A stretch of 64,000 bases of DNA from Calditrichota bacterium (GCA_013150955.1 JAADJD010000062.1:91383-155382), one strand, 5' to 3'. Counted from the first letter of the stretch, positions 1-10,287 are shown. Numbers and translations: made by a program. The notes: generated from the sequence alone by a model not told the origin.

Positions 1-545
1 GGTCGGGAAATTCCCAGCGTGGCAGCCATCCCCAACCAGGCCTCGCCGTCAAAATTTCCAATCTGGTATGTCCGGTCGATGTCGACATTCCCTTTTAACG
101 GCAGTTCAAGCATGTCCTTGGGCGCCTCTAAAAATCCATTTCCCACAACCGCAAGGGACAGGCTCAGATTTCGGGCATAAAACGCCAGCGTATTAAATTT
201 GGCCCAGAAGAAACCCTTCAAACCGGATTCATCAATGGCATTTAGAATCTCATTCTTATCCGCTGCGGTCAGGGAATCGCCCGTGGTAAAATAACGGTCG
301 TATAGTCCCTTGGAAAGGCTATTGTTGAACACGCTAATATTGGCTGTCAGCAAATTGAATTCAAAATTGAATGGGCGATACAACGCCAGGGTGGCTGGAT
401 TGGTGCCCACCTGCTCCAGTCCCTTGGCATCGGCCGTGTTGCTATTGGCCATCCCGGCCGATCGCGCATCGAAGGACAATTGCGCAAACACCCCAGGCAC
501 CAGCAGCAATACACTGATAATGGCAATTTTTCCATACCGTTTCAT
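1..545 (-). CDS. Exported outer-membrane-type protein (DUF5723-like), 3' end outside window
   Basis: The reading frame starts at ATG 545 and stays open to the window edge, giving 181 codons. A signal peptide is visible (MKRYGKIAIISVLLLVPGVFAQ), and the mature start, with ARSAGMANSNTADAKGLEQVGTNPATLAL, has the pattern seen at the N-terminus of PorV/DUF5723-type beta-barrels: a small glycine-rich turn, then a Trp- or Gly-containing NPA motif. The upstream gene ends only 7 bp before this ATG, and an AGGT Shine-Dalgarno overlaps that stop, so the two are probably co-transcribed. Assignment to a barrel family is inference from the N-terminal pattern only, because the rest of the protein is not in the window. 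Confidence 0.7.
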   Translation of the reverse strand, partial: MKRYGKIAIISVLLLVPGVFAQLSFDARSAGMANSNTADAKGLEQVGTNPATLALYRPFNFEFNLLTANISVFNNSLSKGLYDRYFTTGDSLTAADKNEILNAIDESGLKGFFWAKFNTLAFYARNLSLSLAVVGNGFLEAPKDMLELPLKGNVDIDRTYQIGNFDGEAWLGMAATLGISR

Positions 546-552
546 GGGATAC

Positions 553-2649
553 CTACTGATTTTCATTCACGATCACTGTTAATTTCACCTGACCATTGAC
601 GGTGATGTAATCCACCGTGCGCAGGGCAACCTCCCCCGGTGTATCGGCAATTTTCAATTCGTATGCCACCCGAATTGGCGGCTGGCTCAAGATCCGCATT
701 TCCTTACGGGTCAAATTGAACAGAACCTCGCTTTCCACCTCCTTATTGACGAATCCCGTGGCGGGATCCACCGTTGCCGCCTGCAGCTCAATTTCCTTAA
801 TAAATTCTTTATTGGGATTGAAATAGGTGGTATCGAACAAATCGTTGCGCAAGGAATCGCGGGTGACAATCATCCGAACTTTTCCACCCAGCGGGGTATG
901 ATTCTTGACCCGAAGCGTCAGCGTTGCCTCCTGAATATCATTCTGTAAGGCATCCCGTAACTCCTGATCAATATCCTGCTCAGTTAACGTATCCACGCGG
1001 CTCTGAACGGGTTCCATACCCTGAATGGAAAACTTCAAGGGTGTGGTTAGCTCGTAATTGGCCCAGACCTGACTTCCCAGGATCACTTCCGCTTCGCCAG
1101 AGGCGGTAATTTCGCCCTGCCCGCGAATGGAGGTTGGTAGAATGTTCACAAAATCCACCACCTCCGGGCCGGTCAATACAAATTGGGTTTGTCCTGGATT
1201 CCCCGGACGGCCGGGATTGATCGGCTGATTTAAAATCTCTATCTTTGCCGAATCGGTTACCACACCATTCTCATCTTCGTGATACCCCCACAAGGTGAGG
1301 TTTAACCGCAAATCTTCGATATACAACTCGTTGAATAGATTAAGAATCAATTTCACATCGGCCAAACGAATTCCCCCGCCTTCCAGGCGATTGTAATCGG
1401 CAATGTTCTTTTCCTCAAAAGGCCCAAAGTCAATGGTTTCCGGGGCCAGAATACCGGTAAAGGATTTGAAGAACAGCGAGTCGGAAGAAATCTCGGTTAC
1501 AATGTTGTCACTGCTCCGAACGGTTACAAACTGATCCGATTTGCTGGTCTTGGTAAAGATGAGCACCTCAATGCTATCCAGCGGCACATTGGGGTCGGTC
1601 GGATTCTGAATTTTGATACCATCCAGAACAATCTTCTGGTTGATCGGGTCTTGATCAATAAACAAACTATCCTGGAAAGGATTGCCGTCGGGGCGGATCA
1701 GGCTTGGGATGGTGTAGACAATTTTACCGGAAATGGCTGTCTCGTTCCGAAATGACAGGTAGAAATTGCCGCGACTGACCACCCCGCTTTTTATTTTATG
1801 CCGGCCGTTCAGGGCAAACCGAACCTTGCGCTGAAATTCCTGGGATTCCAGCTTTGCCTTCACGGAGCTGGCTTCCATATTGGCCAGATCCACAATGATC
1901 TGAATTCCGGTTTGATTCAACACTTCATCGGTAATGGTAATAGTATCCTTCCGGGCAATGGGCACATTGTATTCCAGACGCAGGCGGTCATAAACATACA
2001 TTCCCCCGGCAACGATATCATCCCGCCCTTCACCCTGATCGCCAGAAGCCACTACCTTGTCGATCAAAATATCGCTTACCTGATTACCCAGACTATCATT
2101 CTTCAAGGTGAATTGAATTCCCGAGGAGGAATTGTTGGGCCCCAGATCGAAAGGCAGGTTATTAATGACCCGGATGATGATCGTCCCCTGCTCCAGATAA
2201 ATCCACCGGTAATCCTCTGCCGTCAGAATCTTTGCCGGTGGAACCAGGGTGGTTTCCGGGATGACCACCTGGGCTCCTGTTGGCAAACTGGCCAGTTCAG
2301 GGAAGATTTCGGCCAGGGTAATCATTCCGGTGTTCATGGCCTGCAAGGAGTCCAATCGCAGAATCCCAATTTCCAGTTGATTGGTGCTTCCCCGGGGCTG
2401 AAATGCCAGTTCACTTTCCGAAAGGGTTTCTGGATCAACCTCACCATTGACCTGAAGGGTGAGTAGCGAATCGGGATTCTGGGCCACGATGTTGGAATCG
2501 CCCAGCACCTCACTCATCTTAAACGTTTGTTCTGACAGGGGAAGAATCAGTGGAACCGCCCATCGCGGGAGTACCGGTTCCTTAAAATCGCAGGTCAGGA
2601 AGAACAATAGCGGAACCAGTACGGGAATTAACGCCTTAATTTTTTTCAT
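553..2649 (-). CDS. Predicted lipoprotein of unknown function, 698 aa
   Basis: The N-terminus has two lysines, a hydrophobic stretch and LFFLTC, a usable lipobox with Cys20, so the protein is probably a lipoprotein anchored in the envelope. No catalytic motif is recognisable. The rest is rich in beta-strand-forming segments, with regions such as RLNLTLWGYHED and TLTLRVKNHTPLGGKVRMIV that resemble beta-sandwich or barrel-associated proteins common as uncharacterised ORFs in FCB genomes. It lies 7 bp upstream of the exported DUF5723-like gene, and the pairing suggests an envelope complex (lipoprotein plus outer-membrane protein). Function unknown. Confidence 0.75.
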   Translation of the reverse strand: MKKIKALIPVLVPLLFFLTCDFKEPVLPRWAVPLILPLSEQTFKMSEVLGDSNIVAQNPDSLLTLQVNGEVDPETLSESELAFQPRGSTNQLEIGILRLDSLQAMNTGMITLAEIFPELASLPTGAQVVIPETTLVPPAKILTAEDYRWIYLEQGTIIIRVINNLPFDLGPNNSSSGIQFTLKNDSLGNQVSDILIDKVVASGDQGEGRDDIVAGGMYVYDRLRLEYNVPIARKDTITITDEVLNQTGIQIIVDLANMEASSVKAKLESQEFQRKVRFALNGRHKIKSGVVSRGNFYLSFRNETAISGKIVYTIPSLIRPDGNPFQDSLFIDQDPINQKIVLDGIKIQNPTDPNVPLDSIEVLIFTKTSKSDQFVTVRSSDNIVTEISSDSLFFKSFTGILAPETIDFGPFEEKNIADYNRLEGGGIRLADVKLILNLFNELYIEDLRLNLTLWGYHEDENGVVTDSAKIEILNQPINPGRPGNPGQTQFVLTGPEVVDFVNILPTSIRGQGEITASGEAEVILGSQVWANYELTTPLKFSIQGMEPVQSRVDTLTEQDIDQELRDALQNDIQEATLTLRVKNHTPLGGKVRMIVTRDSLRNDLFDTTYFNPNKEFIKEIELQAATVDPATGFVNKEVESEVLFNLTRKEMRILSQPPIRVAYELKIADTPGEVALRTVDYITVNGQVKLTVIVNENQ

Positions 2650-2777
2650 TGGGAAAAACCTTTATTTTAAATTGCCTCACTCGTTATCGGGAAAATAAAT
2701 AAATCGACACAAACGACTTAAATATGAGATAATTTTTAATTTGCAAACTTGACTTAGGTCACTCCCGGATTCGAAAA

Positions 2778-5030
2778 TCACCGTTGCAGGACAAACCGAT
2801 GAACGGAACGATTGCCCACATTATCCACCACGAAAACCTCCAGGTGTCTGGCGCCGGAAGGCAGGTGGCGGGGGTCTACCCGGATGAATTTTTCCTCCGG
2901 ATCGTATTCAAACAACACCCAGCGGCCATCCGCCCGAACGGTGATCTGTTTCTCTTTGTATATGCCGGCCATCTCATCGTACACTTCAAAAAACAACGGG
3001 CGGCGGGCATTCAACAGGGAATCGTTCCGTACGGCACTTAACACCCGAAACACCGGCGGGATGGTATCCTGAATCAGCGTAAATTTTTCCAGGCTGGTGA
3101 TGCGCGCTCGTAATGTATTCCCCTCCCAGCGGGTAGGTAAAAACAGCCATCCTTTTTTGCGATCCCAGTAGTATGCGCCCAGCCCTTTCACCCCGCGGAG
3201 CGAATCGGGTACCCGAAAGCCCATCTCGGCTCCCCGGCGAAAGGGCTGATCGAACGGTTGAACGTCGTACACCGGCGCCAACATCCGGTACGGCGATGCA
3301 ACGGCGACCGTTTCATCGGGGACAATCTGTTGAATCCGGCAAAACAGGGTGTCGTATACACTCTCGCTTTCGAAACGAATCTCCAGTTGCCCATTCGACG
3401 ATGCAACCCGCTGCACCTTTCCCGGCACCACCGGATGCCATTGCTGCAGCTCCGCCACCAGAAAAGGAAATTCATCCACCGGCAATTGGCTAATCCGGAA
3501 AAAATCCTCCACAGATAAAACCATCAATGCCTCTTCGCGCAGGGGATAAATGGGAATCGCCCTGAAGATGTCCGATTCCAGCAACCGGGGCACCAGATGA
3601 ATGGGCACTTTTATTCCCAGCTGATTGCCACGGAAAACGATTCGTGGAGTAACACTGCTGCGGGTGGTTTGATCTTCTGGATCGACCGGATCTTCCAGTT
3701 GCGGATTCAGGTACACCGGCAACCCCGGCGATTGCGCCGTGTAGTAAGGGATGACTTTTAATTCCGGAATTTCCGGATTGGTCTTCAAGGGGATGGAAAG
3801 AAAATACCAGAAATCGCTGGCAATTTTTTGAACATCATCCAGAACGTATTGCGCGGGATCGCTAACTTTTCCAGACGCCGCCGGTTCACGAATCTCAATC
3901 CAGGTCAAGGGTTGCGGAGAGCGAACCGACAGCAGCAGTTTTTTTTGAACCACGCCCCGCGTCTCCACCTGCACCTGCAGATTTCGGTGAAAAATAATCG
4001 TCCCGCGGATCACCGTCTCATTCTGATGAAAATCCCGCAAACGGATCTCCACCGTATTTTCCCCATCATTCAGCAATCGCTCATCCAGAATGCCACCTTC
4101 AGGAGGAGTATCGGGATAAACCGGCAGAACATTCGCGGGATGACGGAAGAGATTTTGAAACTTGCCCCATCCCTTTCGCCATAACGAGAAATTTTTATCC
4201 AGCTCCACCAGGTGGGTATGGCTGTAGCTGAAACGATCATAGCGCACATGAAAGGCCGGTACCTGATTGACCAACAATTCGGCTTCATAAAGGCCAAATT
4301 TGTTGTGCACCCCGTTGCCCATATCATATGCACGAATGGCCAGGTAGGCCGGCCCGGAAAGGTAGAGCGGTTCCGATAATTCAATGGTTTTACCTGCGTG
4401 AAGGGGAATGATGAGTGTATCCGGTTCAAAATTAATGAATGTGCGTACCTTCAGGGGAATCACGGCCAGAAAACGTGCCCGTGGCGGGATGGTATCTTCC
4501 ACCTCACCCGGATAAAAACGCAACGGATTCATGGGACGGTTTTGCGGATCGCGAATTTCGAAATGCAGGTGGGGCACCCCGATTCCCGTTTCGCCGGTAT
4601 AGCCAATGACCTGTCCCTTTTGCACCGGAAATGCAGAGGGCTCGGGGAAATAGTCCAGCACGTACTGTTGCCGCTTCATCCGCAATCGATCCGCAAACGC
4701 CTCGATTTCCGGAATGAACCGTTCCAGGTGGGCGTAAACCGCAATGTTGCCATCCTTTAATTTCACATACAGGGCCTTTCCGTAACCATTTGCAGAGACC
4801 CGAATCCGATAAATGTAGCCATCATCGATGGCAAAGATCTTGTACCCGGTTCGATTCCAGGTTTTAATATCGATGGCAGCGTGAAAATGGCGCGGACGAA
4901 ATTCGCAGAAACTGCTGGTCAGGTGTTTGCTGGCATTGGTGGGCCAGAGGTAATCCCCGGCCATAAGCCCCACCGGAACCCCCAGAAAAAAAGTAAGAAG
5001 TATCCGTTGAACGCGTGAAAATATGTTCAT
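2778..5030 (-). CDS. Secreted M23-family metallopeptidase (LytM/peptidoglycan endopeptidase-like)
   Basis: The N-terminal hydrophobic stretch (residues 8-24) is a signal peptide or anchor. The M23 domain follows at about residues 40-175. The zinc and catalytic residues are intact: H50-x3-D54, H101 in YAHL, and the HLH motif at 154-156 in HLHFEIRDP. The family cuts peptidoglycan cross-bridges in the periplasm. Family members are usually 250-450 aa. This one has about 570 further residues, probably beta-sandwich domains, and the last 95 residues look Ig-like. The long C-terminal part may direct it to a partner rather than act as enzyme. Degenerate (catalytically dead) M23 proteins exist, but here all ligands are present. 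Confidence 0.9.
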   Translation of the reverse strand: MNIFSRVQRILLTFFLGVPVGLMAGDYLWPTNASKHLTSSFCEFRPRHFHAAIDIKTWNRTGYKIFAIDDGYIYRIRVSANGYGKALYVKLKDGNIAVYAHLERFIPEIEAFADRLRMKRQQYVLDYFPEPSAFPVQKGQVIGYTGETGIGVPHLHFEIRDPQNRPMNPLRFYPGEVEDTIPPRARFLAVIPLKVRTFINFEPDTLIIPLHAGKTIELSEPLYLSGPAYLAIRAYDMGNGVHNKFGLYEAELLVNQVPAFHVRYDRFSYSHTHLVELDKNFSLWRKGWGKFQNLFRHPANVLPVYPDTPPEGGILDERLLNDGENTVEIRLRDFHQNETVIRGTIIFHRNLQVQVETRGVVQKKLLLSVRSPQPLTWIEIREPAASGKVSDPAQYVLDDVQKIASDFWYFLSIPLKTNPEIPELKVIPYYTAQSPGLPVYLNPQLEDPVDPEDQTTRSSVTPRIVFRGNQLGIKVPIHLVPRLLESDIFRAIPIYPLREEALMVLSVEDFFRISQLPVDEFPFLVAELQQWHPVVPGKVQRVASSNGQLEIRFESESVYDTLFCRIQQIVPDETVAVASPYRMLAPVYDVQPFDQPFRRGAEMGFRVPDSLRGVKGLGAYYWDRKKGWLFLPTRWEGNTLRARITSLEKFTLIQDTIPPVFRVLSAVRNDSLLNARRPLFFEVYDEMAGIYKEKQITVRADGRWVLFEYDPEEKFIRVDPRHLPSGARHLEVFVVDNVGNRSVHRFVLQR

Positions 5031-5248
5031 AAACCCTTTTTATTCATGATGATCATCTCATTCCGATGGAAGGGCAAATATAATTGCCCAACCCCCTTCA
5101 GGCAAATTACTTTCGGCAGAACCCTTCCATTTTTAAGCCGGATTCGTTCTGCGCGGGCAAATGATTATTTTTACCGGCCCACCCATCTCCGACCATCACA
5201 TCCTTTTCTTACTCCCAGGCCATTCGTGCTGGCAATCATGCTCCCACC

Positions 5249-7369
5249 TTAGCGCCCCAGCCATTCCATCCGCACATCCACTACAGTCAACCGACGCCCA
5301 TCATCGGATAAAATGATCGGATTGAGGTCTAACGAGGTGATCCCCGGAAAATCCACCACCAGCTGCGAAAGCCGCAACAGGATATCCACCAACCGGGATT
5401 CCTCCATGGCCTCCAGATGCCGGGTACGCTTTAGCCAGGTGCGCAACCGGGTTTCCCGAATCATTTCACGGGCATCGCGGGGTGTAAGGGGAGCCAGACG
5501 AAAGGCCACTTCTTCCAGCGTTTCCACCAGCACGCCACCCAGCCCAACCATAATCATATGCCCCAGCTGCGCATCCTTTTGCACTCCCGCGATCAGTTCC
5601 CGACTTCCCGAGATCCATTCCTGCACCAGACAGACAGCCGAGGTTGAGGCCGCCAGCTTTTCCTGCAATTCCTGCAATTGATCCCAGGCCTGACGGATGT
5701 CCGATTCGGTTTGCAAATTGACCCGAACCGCTCCCACATCCGATTTATGAACAATCTGAGGAGACAGCAATTTCAACACCAGCGGACAATGCCAGGTACG
5801 GAAGATGTCCAGAACCTCTTCCAGATCCCGAACAATGGCAAATCGCGGAACGGGGAAGCCATACAACTCCAGCAACTTCCAGGCCTGTTGTTCGGCAAGG
5901 AATCCCCGGGGAGATAACTCGGCCTGCTCAAGGATATGTTGCGCCTGATCCCGATCCACCGAAAGCGTTACCATTTCTTCCTCAGGAAGAGATTTCCAGC
6001 GGGCATATTCCCACATGGAGGCCAGTGCCCATGCGGCACCATCGGGATGAGAAAAGACGGGCATATTCAGGGAATGAAATATTTCCACGCCGGAATGCTC
6101 ATCCCGGTGAGCCATCAGGACAATCATCACTGGCTTTTCGTGATCTTTGCCGATGAGTTGCTGAAATTCCCGGGCAATTTGTTCGGGAGTGGTGCTTACC
6201 GGCGGGCGCACGATGACGACCACCACAGCATCCACGGATTCGTCTTCCAGCACAATCTTCAGCGTTTCCCGATAAGTTTCCTGAGTGGCGCTGGCGATCA
6301 TGTCTACAGGATTTTCCACCGCCGCCTCTTCCGGCAGCAGCTGGCGCAACCGCTGACGGGTGGATTCCTGGAAAGGCCTAACCTGTAATCCCACCCGTTC
6401 CAGGGCATCCACGGTGAGGATACCCGGGCCACCGGCGTTGGTCACCACTCCCACCCGTGGTCCCCGGGGTAAAGGTGCCAGCGAAAATGCCAGTGCCGTC
6501 TCCACAAATTCCTGAACCCGCTCCAGAGAAATGGCCCCACATTGCCTGAACAGGGCGTCCACTGCACGGGTGCTACCGGCCAGCGCACCGGTATGGGAAA
6601 CTGCCGCCCGCGCCGCCGATTGACTGCGACCCGACTTCAACACCAGCACCGGCTTGCGGCGGCACAGCCGATACAACCCCTCTCGAAACCTGTCGGGACG
6701 ATCCAGGCCCTCCTGATACAGCATCACCACCCGACTGTCCGCATCTTCCAGCAGGTAGGGCAAAAAGTCGGTTTCCGTCAGATCCGCTTTGTTTCCCAGA
6801 CTGACAAATTTGGAGAAACCCAGCCGCAGGCTGATGGCCAATTCCATAATGGCCACCGCAAGAGCACCCGACTGGGACAGAAACGCCACGTTTCCGGGGA
6901 TCGGCTGAGTGGGCGAAAAGCTGGCATTCAAGCGAATCTCTGGATGGGTATTAAAAAAGCCCATGCAATTGGGCCCAATAAAGCGGATGCCATATTTGTA
7001 GGCTATTTCCAGCAACTCCATTTCCCGACGCCGTCCTGCTTCCCCGGTTTCTCGAAAGCCCGCCGTAATAATCACGGCCAGATGGATTCCTTTCTTTCCG
7101 CAGGACTCCAGGATTTCGGCCACCTGCTCCTTTCGGACCATAATCACGGCCAGATCCGGGGTCTCCGGCAATGTATCCAGAGAGCGGTGGCAGGCAATCC
7201 CTTCGATCTGATCCGCCGTGGGATGAATCAGGTAAATTGCTCCCTGATACCCAAAATCCATCACCGCGCGCAGAAACATGTGCCCCAGGGAGCCGGGCTT
7301 GCGGGACACACCGAAAATCACCAGCGAACGCGGCTGGAAAAACTTGCGATCATTCCACTCGCTCTTCAT
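5249..7369 (-). CDS. Acetate/acyl-CoA synthetase, NDP-forming, alpha-beta fusion
   Basis: Fused acyl-CoA synthetase (NDP-forming), which interconverts acyl-CoA, NDP and phosphate with acid, CoA and NTP. Domain order: CoA-binding Rossmann fold (about 8-135), succinyl-CoA-ligase-like alpha domains (about 145-455) and an ATP-grasp beta domain (about 485-700). The phosphohistidine segment is recognisable as SHTGALAGS, inside the usual GRSQSAARAA context. There is no GNAT extension, so it is not a Pat-type protein acetyltransferase. The length, about 700 aa, fits single-chain archaeal and bacterial ACD enzymes. Its ATG abuts the stop of the CheY-like gene (TAAATG, no spacer), so translation is probably coupled. 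Substrate range cannot be read from the sequence. Confidence 0.9.
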   Translation of the reverse strand: MKSEWNDRKFFQPRSLVIFGVSRKPGSLGHMFLRAVMDFGYQGAIYLIHPTADQIEGIACHRSLDTLPETPDLAVIMVRKEQVAEILESCGKKGIHLAVIITAGFRETGEAGRRREMELLEIAYKYGIRFIGPNCMGFFNTHPEIRLNASFSPTQPIPGNVAFLSQSGALAVAIMELAISLRLGFSKFVSLGNKADLTETDFLPYLLEDADSRVVMLYQEGLDRPDRFREGLYRLCRRKPVLVLKSGRSQSAARAAVSHTGALAGSTRAVDALFRQCGAISLERVQEFVETALAFSLAPLPRGPRVGVVTNAGGPGILTVDALERVGLQVRPFQESTRQRLRQLLPEEAAVENPVDMIASATQETYRETLKIVLEDESVDAVVVVIVRPPVSTTPEQIAREFQQLIGKDHEKPVMIVLMAHRDEHSGVEIFHSLNMPVFSHPDGAAWALASMWEYARWKSLPEEEMVTLSVDRDQAQHILEQAELSPRGFLAEQQAWKLLELYGFPVPRFAIVRDLEEVLDIFRTWHCPLVLKLLSPQIVHKSDVGAVRVNLQTESDIRQAWDQLQELQEKLAASTSAVCLVQEWISGSRELIAGVQKDAQLGHMIMVGLGGVLVETLEEVAFRLAPLTPRDAREMIRETRLRTWLKRTRHLEAMEESRLVDILLRLSQLVVDFPGITSLDLNPIILSDDGRRLTVVDVRMEWLGR

Positions 7370-7732
7370 TTACCGTTGCTCCAATACGTTCTCCACAATT
7401 CTTACCAGTTCCTGTATGTTTAATGGCTTCTTCAAAAAGGCTTCCACATCCAGACTTAAAACATCCTGAGGCCGGTACAGATGGGAATAGGCGGTGATTA
7501 AAATAATGGGGAAATCCGGCTTACGGTTTTTTATTTCCCGGGTCAGTTCCAATCCATTCAGCCCTGGCATTTCCACATCCACCACCGCCACATCAAAGGC
7601 GCTTTGCTTAAAAAATTCCAGCGCTTCCAGACCGTTCACTGAGGTGGTTACCGTATGCCCAAACAAAATGAACGCATCTGCCAGGGTATGTAACAGATCG
7701 GTGTCATCATCAACAATCAAAACATTCGCCAT
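7370..7732 (-). CDS. CheY-like single-domain response regulator
   Basis: A stand-alone receiver domain of 120 aa. The acidic pocket is DDD at 8-10, the phospho-acceptor is D52 in VVDVEMPG, T80 is the switch residue in LITAYS, and K101/K102 precede P103. No output domain follows, so it must signal through protein contacts. The SpoIIE-type phosphatase gene lies 181 bp upstream in the same orientation and the acyl-CoA synthetase follows with no spacer. A link to either pathway is possible but not shown. The start is supported by GGATGGAAGC upstream of ATG 7732. Confidence 0.92.
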   Translation of the reverse strand: MANVLIVDDDTDLLHTLADAFILFGHTVTTSVNGLEALEFFKQSAFDVAVVDVEMPGLNGLELTREIKNRKPDFPIILITAYSHLYRPQDVLSLDVEAFLKKPLNIQELVRIVENVLEQR

Positions 7733-7913
7733 GCTTCCATCCGAAATTTCGTGTCCACTAAAATCTGCCCCTGCATCTGCGGGGCAATGGGATTAACAAT
7801 TATCGATTGTTTCCGGGCAATTTGCAAGGTGGATTTTTTCTCGAATCAGAGGTTGCGTCATTCAATATTTTTTCCGGGGCATTCCCGGGCAATACGCGTG
7901 CATACCGTTTCGG

Positions 7914-9206
7914 TTATATTACCCGTTTCACAATCAACAGGGTAACATCATCCTGATTGGCAGCGGTGCCGCAAAATTGAGCCACGGCGTCCAGAATTTT
8001 CTCTCCCAGCGCCCGGGCAGAAAGTTCGCCGTTGGATTTCAACAACCGGATCAACCCGTCCAGGCCAAACATGCTACCATCCGCACATTGGGCTTCCGTG
8101 ATCCCATCGGAACAGATCACCAGCACATCACCGGGTTGCATTCTGGCCTGTCCTTCCCGATAGGTTAGCGGATGCAGAAAACCCAGCGGAAGACCACCGG
8201 TTTTTAGCTGGCGGATCAGGGGGTCACCGTTTCGGTAATGGAGTAAAAGCGGTGGCACATGTCCGGCATTGATGTATGTTAAACGGTGTTTGCGGGTATC
8301 CAGTTGCACCCAGACCACGGTCGCAAATTTGTCCTGTGCGGTGAAATCGAACAGATGCTGGTTAATCTTACGAAGCATGCGCGGGGCGGACATTCGGCTG
8401 CCCACCAGGGCATGAAAGGCTGCCTGCAAATTGGCCATCAGTAAGGCAGCGGGTATGCCCTTGCCGGATACATCCACCAGCACCAAACCCAGATTTTCAT
8501 GTTGAGGGAAAAAATCGTAGTAATCTCCTCCCACAAATTTGGATGGCTTTTGAAAGGCAAAGATCTCGTACTGCCGAAGCCGGGGCCATTGTTCCGGTAG
8601 CAGATGTTTCTGAATCTCAGCCGCCACCTGAAGCTCTTCTTCCAGGCGTTTGCGCTCCAGTGCCTCGTGATAGAGCTGAGCGTTCTGAATTGCCACGGCG
8701 ATATGATCCGCAAAGGCGCGCAAAAACTGAACATCACCCTCCCGAAACGGCCCCTCCTTTTTGTTCATAGACTCCACCACTCCAATGATGTGCCCATCCC
8801 GGTCCCGCACGGGCACACACAACACGGAACGGGTGCGGTATCCGCTGCGGCGATCCACTTCGGGATTAAACCGCGGATCCTGATACGCATCGGCAACATT
8901 CACGACCTCTCCGGTCCGGGCCACGTAGCCTGCCAACCCTCTGCCAATGGGCTGCCGGATCTCCAGGGATGCATCCCCCAGCAGCACCTTTGACCAGATT
9001 TCGCCCTTTTCCACATCCACTAAAAACAGCGTGCTGCGATCCGCATCCAGATTGCGGTTTACTTCCCGGACAATAATGTTCAACATTTCATCCAGGTTGA
9101 GGGTGGAATTGACCAGTTGAATGGCACTGAGCAGGGCCTGCAACTGGCCTGTGGTCAAAGGAATTTCCTGCTGCCCTGCCGGGAACGATTCCGTTGTCTC
9201 AGTCAT
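7914..9206 (-). CDS. GAF-domain PP2C-type serine phosphatase (RsbU/SpoIIE-like)
   Basis: Cytoplasmic signalling phosphatase. An N-terminal GAF sensor (about 30-175) is followed by a short coiled-coil linker (ERKRLEEELQVAAEIQKHLL) and a SpoIIE/PP2C domain (about 195-430). Metal-binding motifs are intact: GGDYYDFF, LVDVSGKG, SDGITEA and the terminal QDDVTLLIV. The family dephosphorylates anti-anti-sigma (STAS) proteins in partner-switching systems, or acts in related phosphorelays. No STAS or anti-sigma kinase gene is in this window, so the partner lies elsewhere. The start has a good Shine-Dalgarno (GGGAGTCAGAGC before ATG 9206). Confidence 0.93.
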   Translation of the reverse strand: MTETTESFPAGQQEIPLTTGQLQALLSAIQLVNSTLNLDEMLNIIVREVNRNLDADRSTLFLVDVEKGEIWSKVLLGDASLEIRQPIGRGLAGYVARTGEVVNVADAYQDPRFNPEVDRRSGYRTRSVLCVPVRDRDGHIIGVVESMNKKEGPFREGDVQFLRAFADHIAVAIQNAQLYHEALERKRLEEELQVAAEIQKHLLPEQWPRLRQYEIFAFQKPSKFVGGDYYDFFPQHENLGLVLVDVSGKGIPAALLMANLQAAFHALVGSRMSAPRMLRKINQHLFDFTAQDKFATVVWVQLDTRKHRLTYINAGHVPPLLLHYRNGDPLIRQLKTGGLPLGFLHPLTYREGQARMQPGDVLVICSDGITEAQCADGSMFGLDGLIRLLKSNGELSARALGEKILDAVAQFCGTAANQDDVTLLIVKRVI

Positions 9207-9285
9207 GCTCTGACTCCCTTATGAACGAAGCTTCACACGGAAAGCAAACACTCTCCGCAACCAATGCTCTGATGATTCTTCCCTG

Positions 9286-9744
9286 TCAGGGAACCCGGTG
9301 CAGCATCACCCCGGAACCCGAAAGTTTCATGCGGCCCCGACCGCCCCATTTTTTACCGGAGCTGTGAAAACCTCCCGTCAGGACATCATTCGAATGATCG
9401 ATCAGTACATTCAACTCTTTCCGAACAATGCCCTCATCCTTTACCAAGGGGCCTTCCAGGTGAACGTGAATCACATAATCCGGATTGCCCAGCAAACGCA
9501 GCCACCAGCGATTCCAGCGCAATGCGCCGTCCCGAATCACCGCATCCCCAATTCGCCCACTAACCGTACCATCGGCCTGAATGTACAGATCGAATGGCAG
9601 GCTATCCTGCTGACACCAGCTGACGATGATTTCTCCCTTCCCCTGCCAGTGACCGGCCAATTCGCGAAACGGCATGCGAGAATCCCCGGTACCTGCCATC
9701 ACCCACTGTGCGATCAGGATCAAAAAGGTCATCTGTTTCAACAT
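9286..9744 (-). CDS. Small exported protein of unknown function, 152 aa
   Basis: A short signal peptide (MLKQMTFLILIAQWVMAG) precedes about 130 residues with several short beta-type segments, such as GKGEIIVSW, DLYIQADGTVSGRIGDA and VIHVHLEGPL. The pattern of WQG, DGTVSGRIGDA and GGFHSSG resembles lipocalin-like or avidin-like small barrels that measure turnover of a bound ligand, but I cannot assign a family. A GGAGGATAGATC Shine-Dalgarno supports the ATG at 9744. It sits between the GAF phosphatase and a DUF456 membrane protein, all on the - strand. Confidence 0.6.
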   Translation of the reverse strand: MLKQMTFLILIAQWVMAGTGDSRMPFRELAGHWQGKGEIIVSWCQQDSLPFDLYIQADGTVSGRIGDAVIRDGALRWNRWWLRLLGNPDYVIHVHLEGPLVKDEGIVRKELNVLIDHSNDVLTGGFHSSGKKWGGRGRMKLSGSGVMLHRVP

Positions 9745-9804
9745 GATCTATCCTCCGTCAATGGATATGGCCAAATCAGAAGTTCCCAAACCCGTATTCA
9801 ACCA

Positions 9805-10287
9805 TCAGAAAATCAAAAAATAAAGGAAAAGAACGGCCATGATGAAACCAATGATCAATCGGAATACACTGCTGGCCAGAAATCCCAGGAACGCTCCCCA
9901 GCCGGCCTTCCAGGCCTCCTGTTGCGAACGTCCCACCAACATCTCGCCCACCACTGCGCCAACAAAGGGCCCCAGAATCAATCCCCAGATGCTCAGGATC
10001 ATAAAACCCACCACCGCGCCAATGATTGCCCCCCAGACACCAGCGGATGTGGCTCCGAACTTTTTCGCCCCTACAGCACCTGCCAGATAATCCATCACAT
10101 AGGTCAGTGTGGTTACAATTCCCAGCACGACCATCGTCGTCCACCCGTAATCGCTCCAGCCGGAGACCAGTCCCCAGACCAGGTAGCCCACATAAATCAG
10201 CGCAATTCCCGGCAACAGGGGAATCAATGTGCCCACCAATCCCACCGCAATGCAGATGAGTGCAACGATCAACCCAAGGGTTTGCAT
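9805..10287 (-). CDS. DUF456 family membrane protein
   Basis: A 160-residue, almost wholly hydrophobic protein with glycine-rich helices. The segments LVGTLIPLLPGIALIYVG, GAKKFGATSAGVWGAIIGA and GPFVGAVVGE are the conserved features of DUF456, a family of four- to five-helix inner-membrane proteins without known function. Length matches the family. An AGGAAAATAACC Shine-Dalgarno precedes the ATG. It is 60 bp from the next small exported protein. Confidence 0.85.
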   Translation of the reverse strand: MQTLGLIVALICIAVGLVGTLIPLLPGIALIYVGYLVWGLVSGWSDYGWTTMVVLGIVTTLTYVMDYLAGAVGAKKFGATSAGVWGAIIGAVVGFMILSIWGLILGPFVGAVVGEMLVGRSQQEAWKAGWGAFLGFLASSVFRLIIGFIMAVLFLYFLIF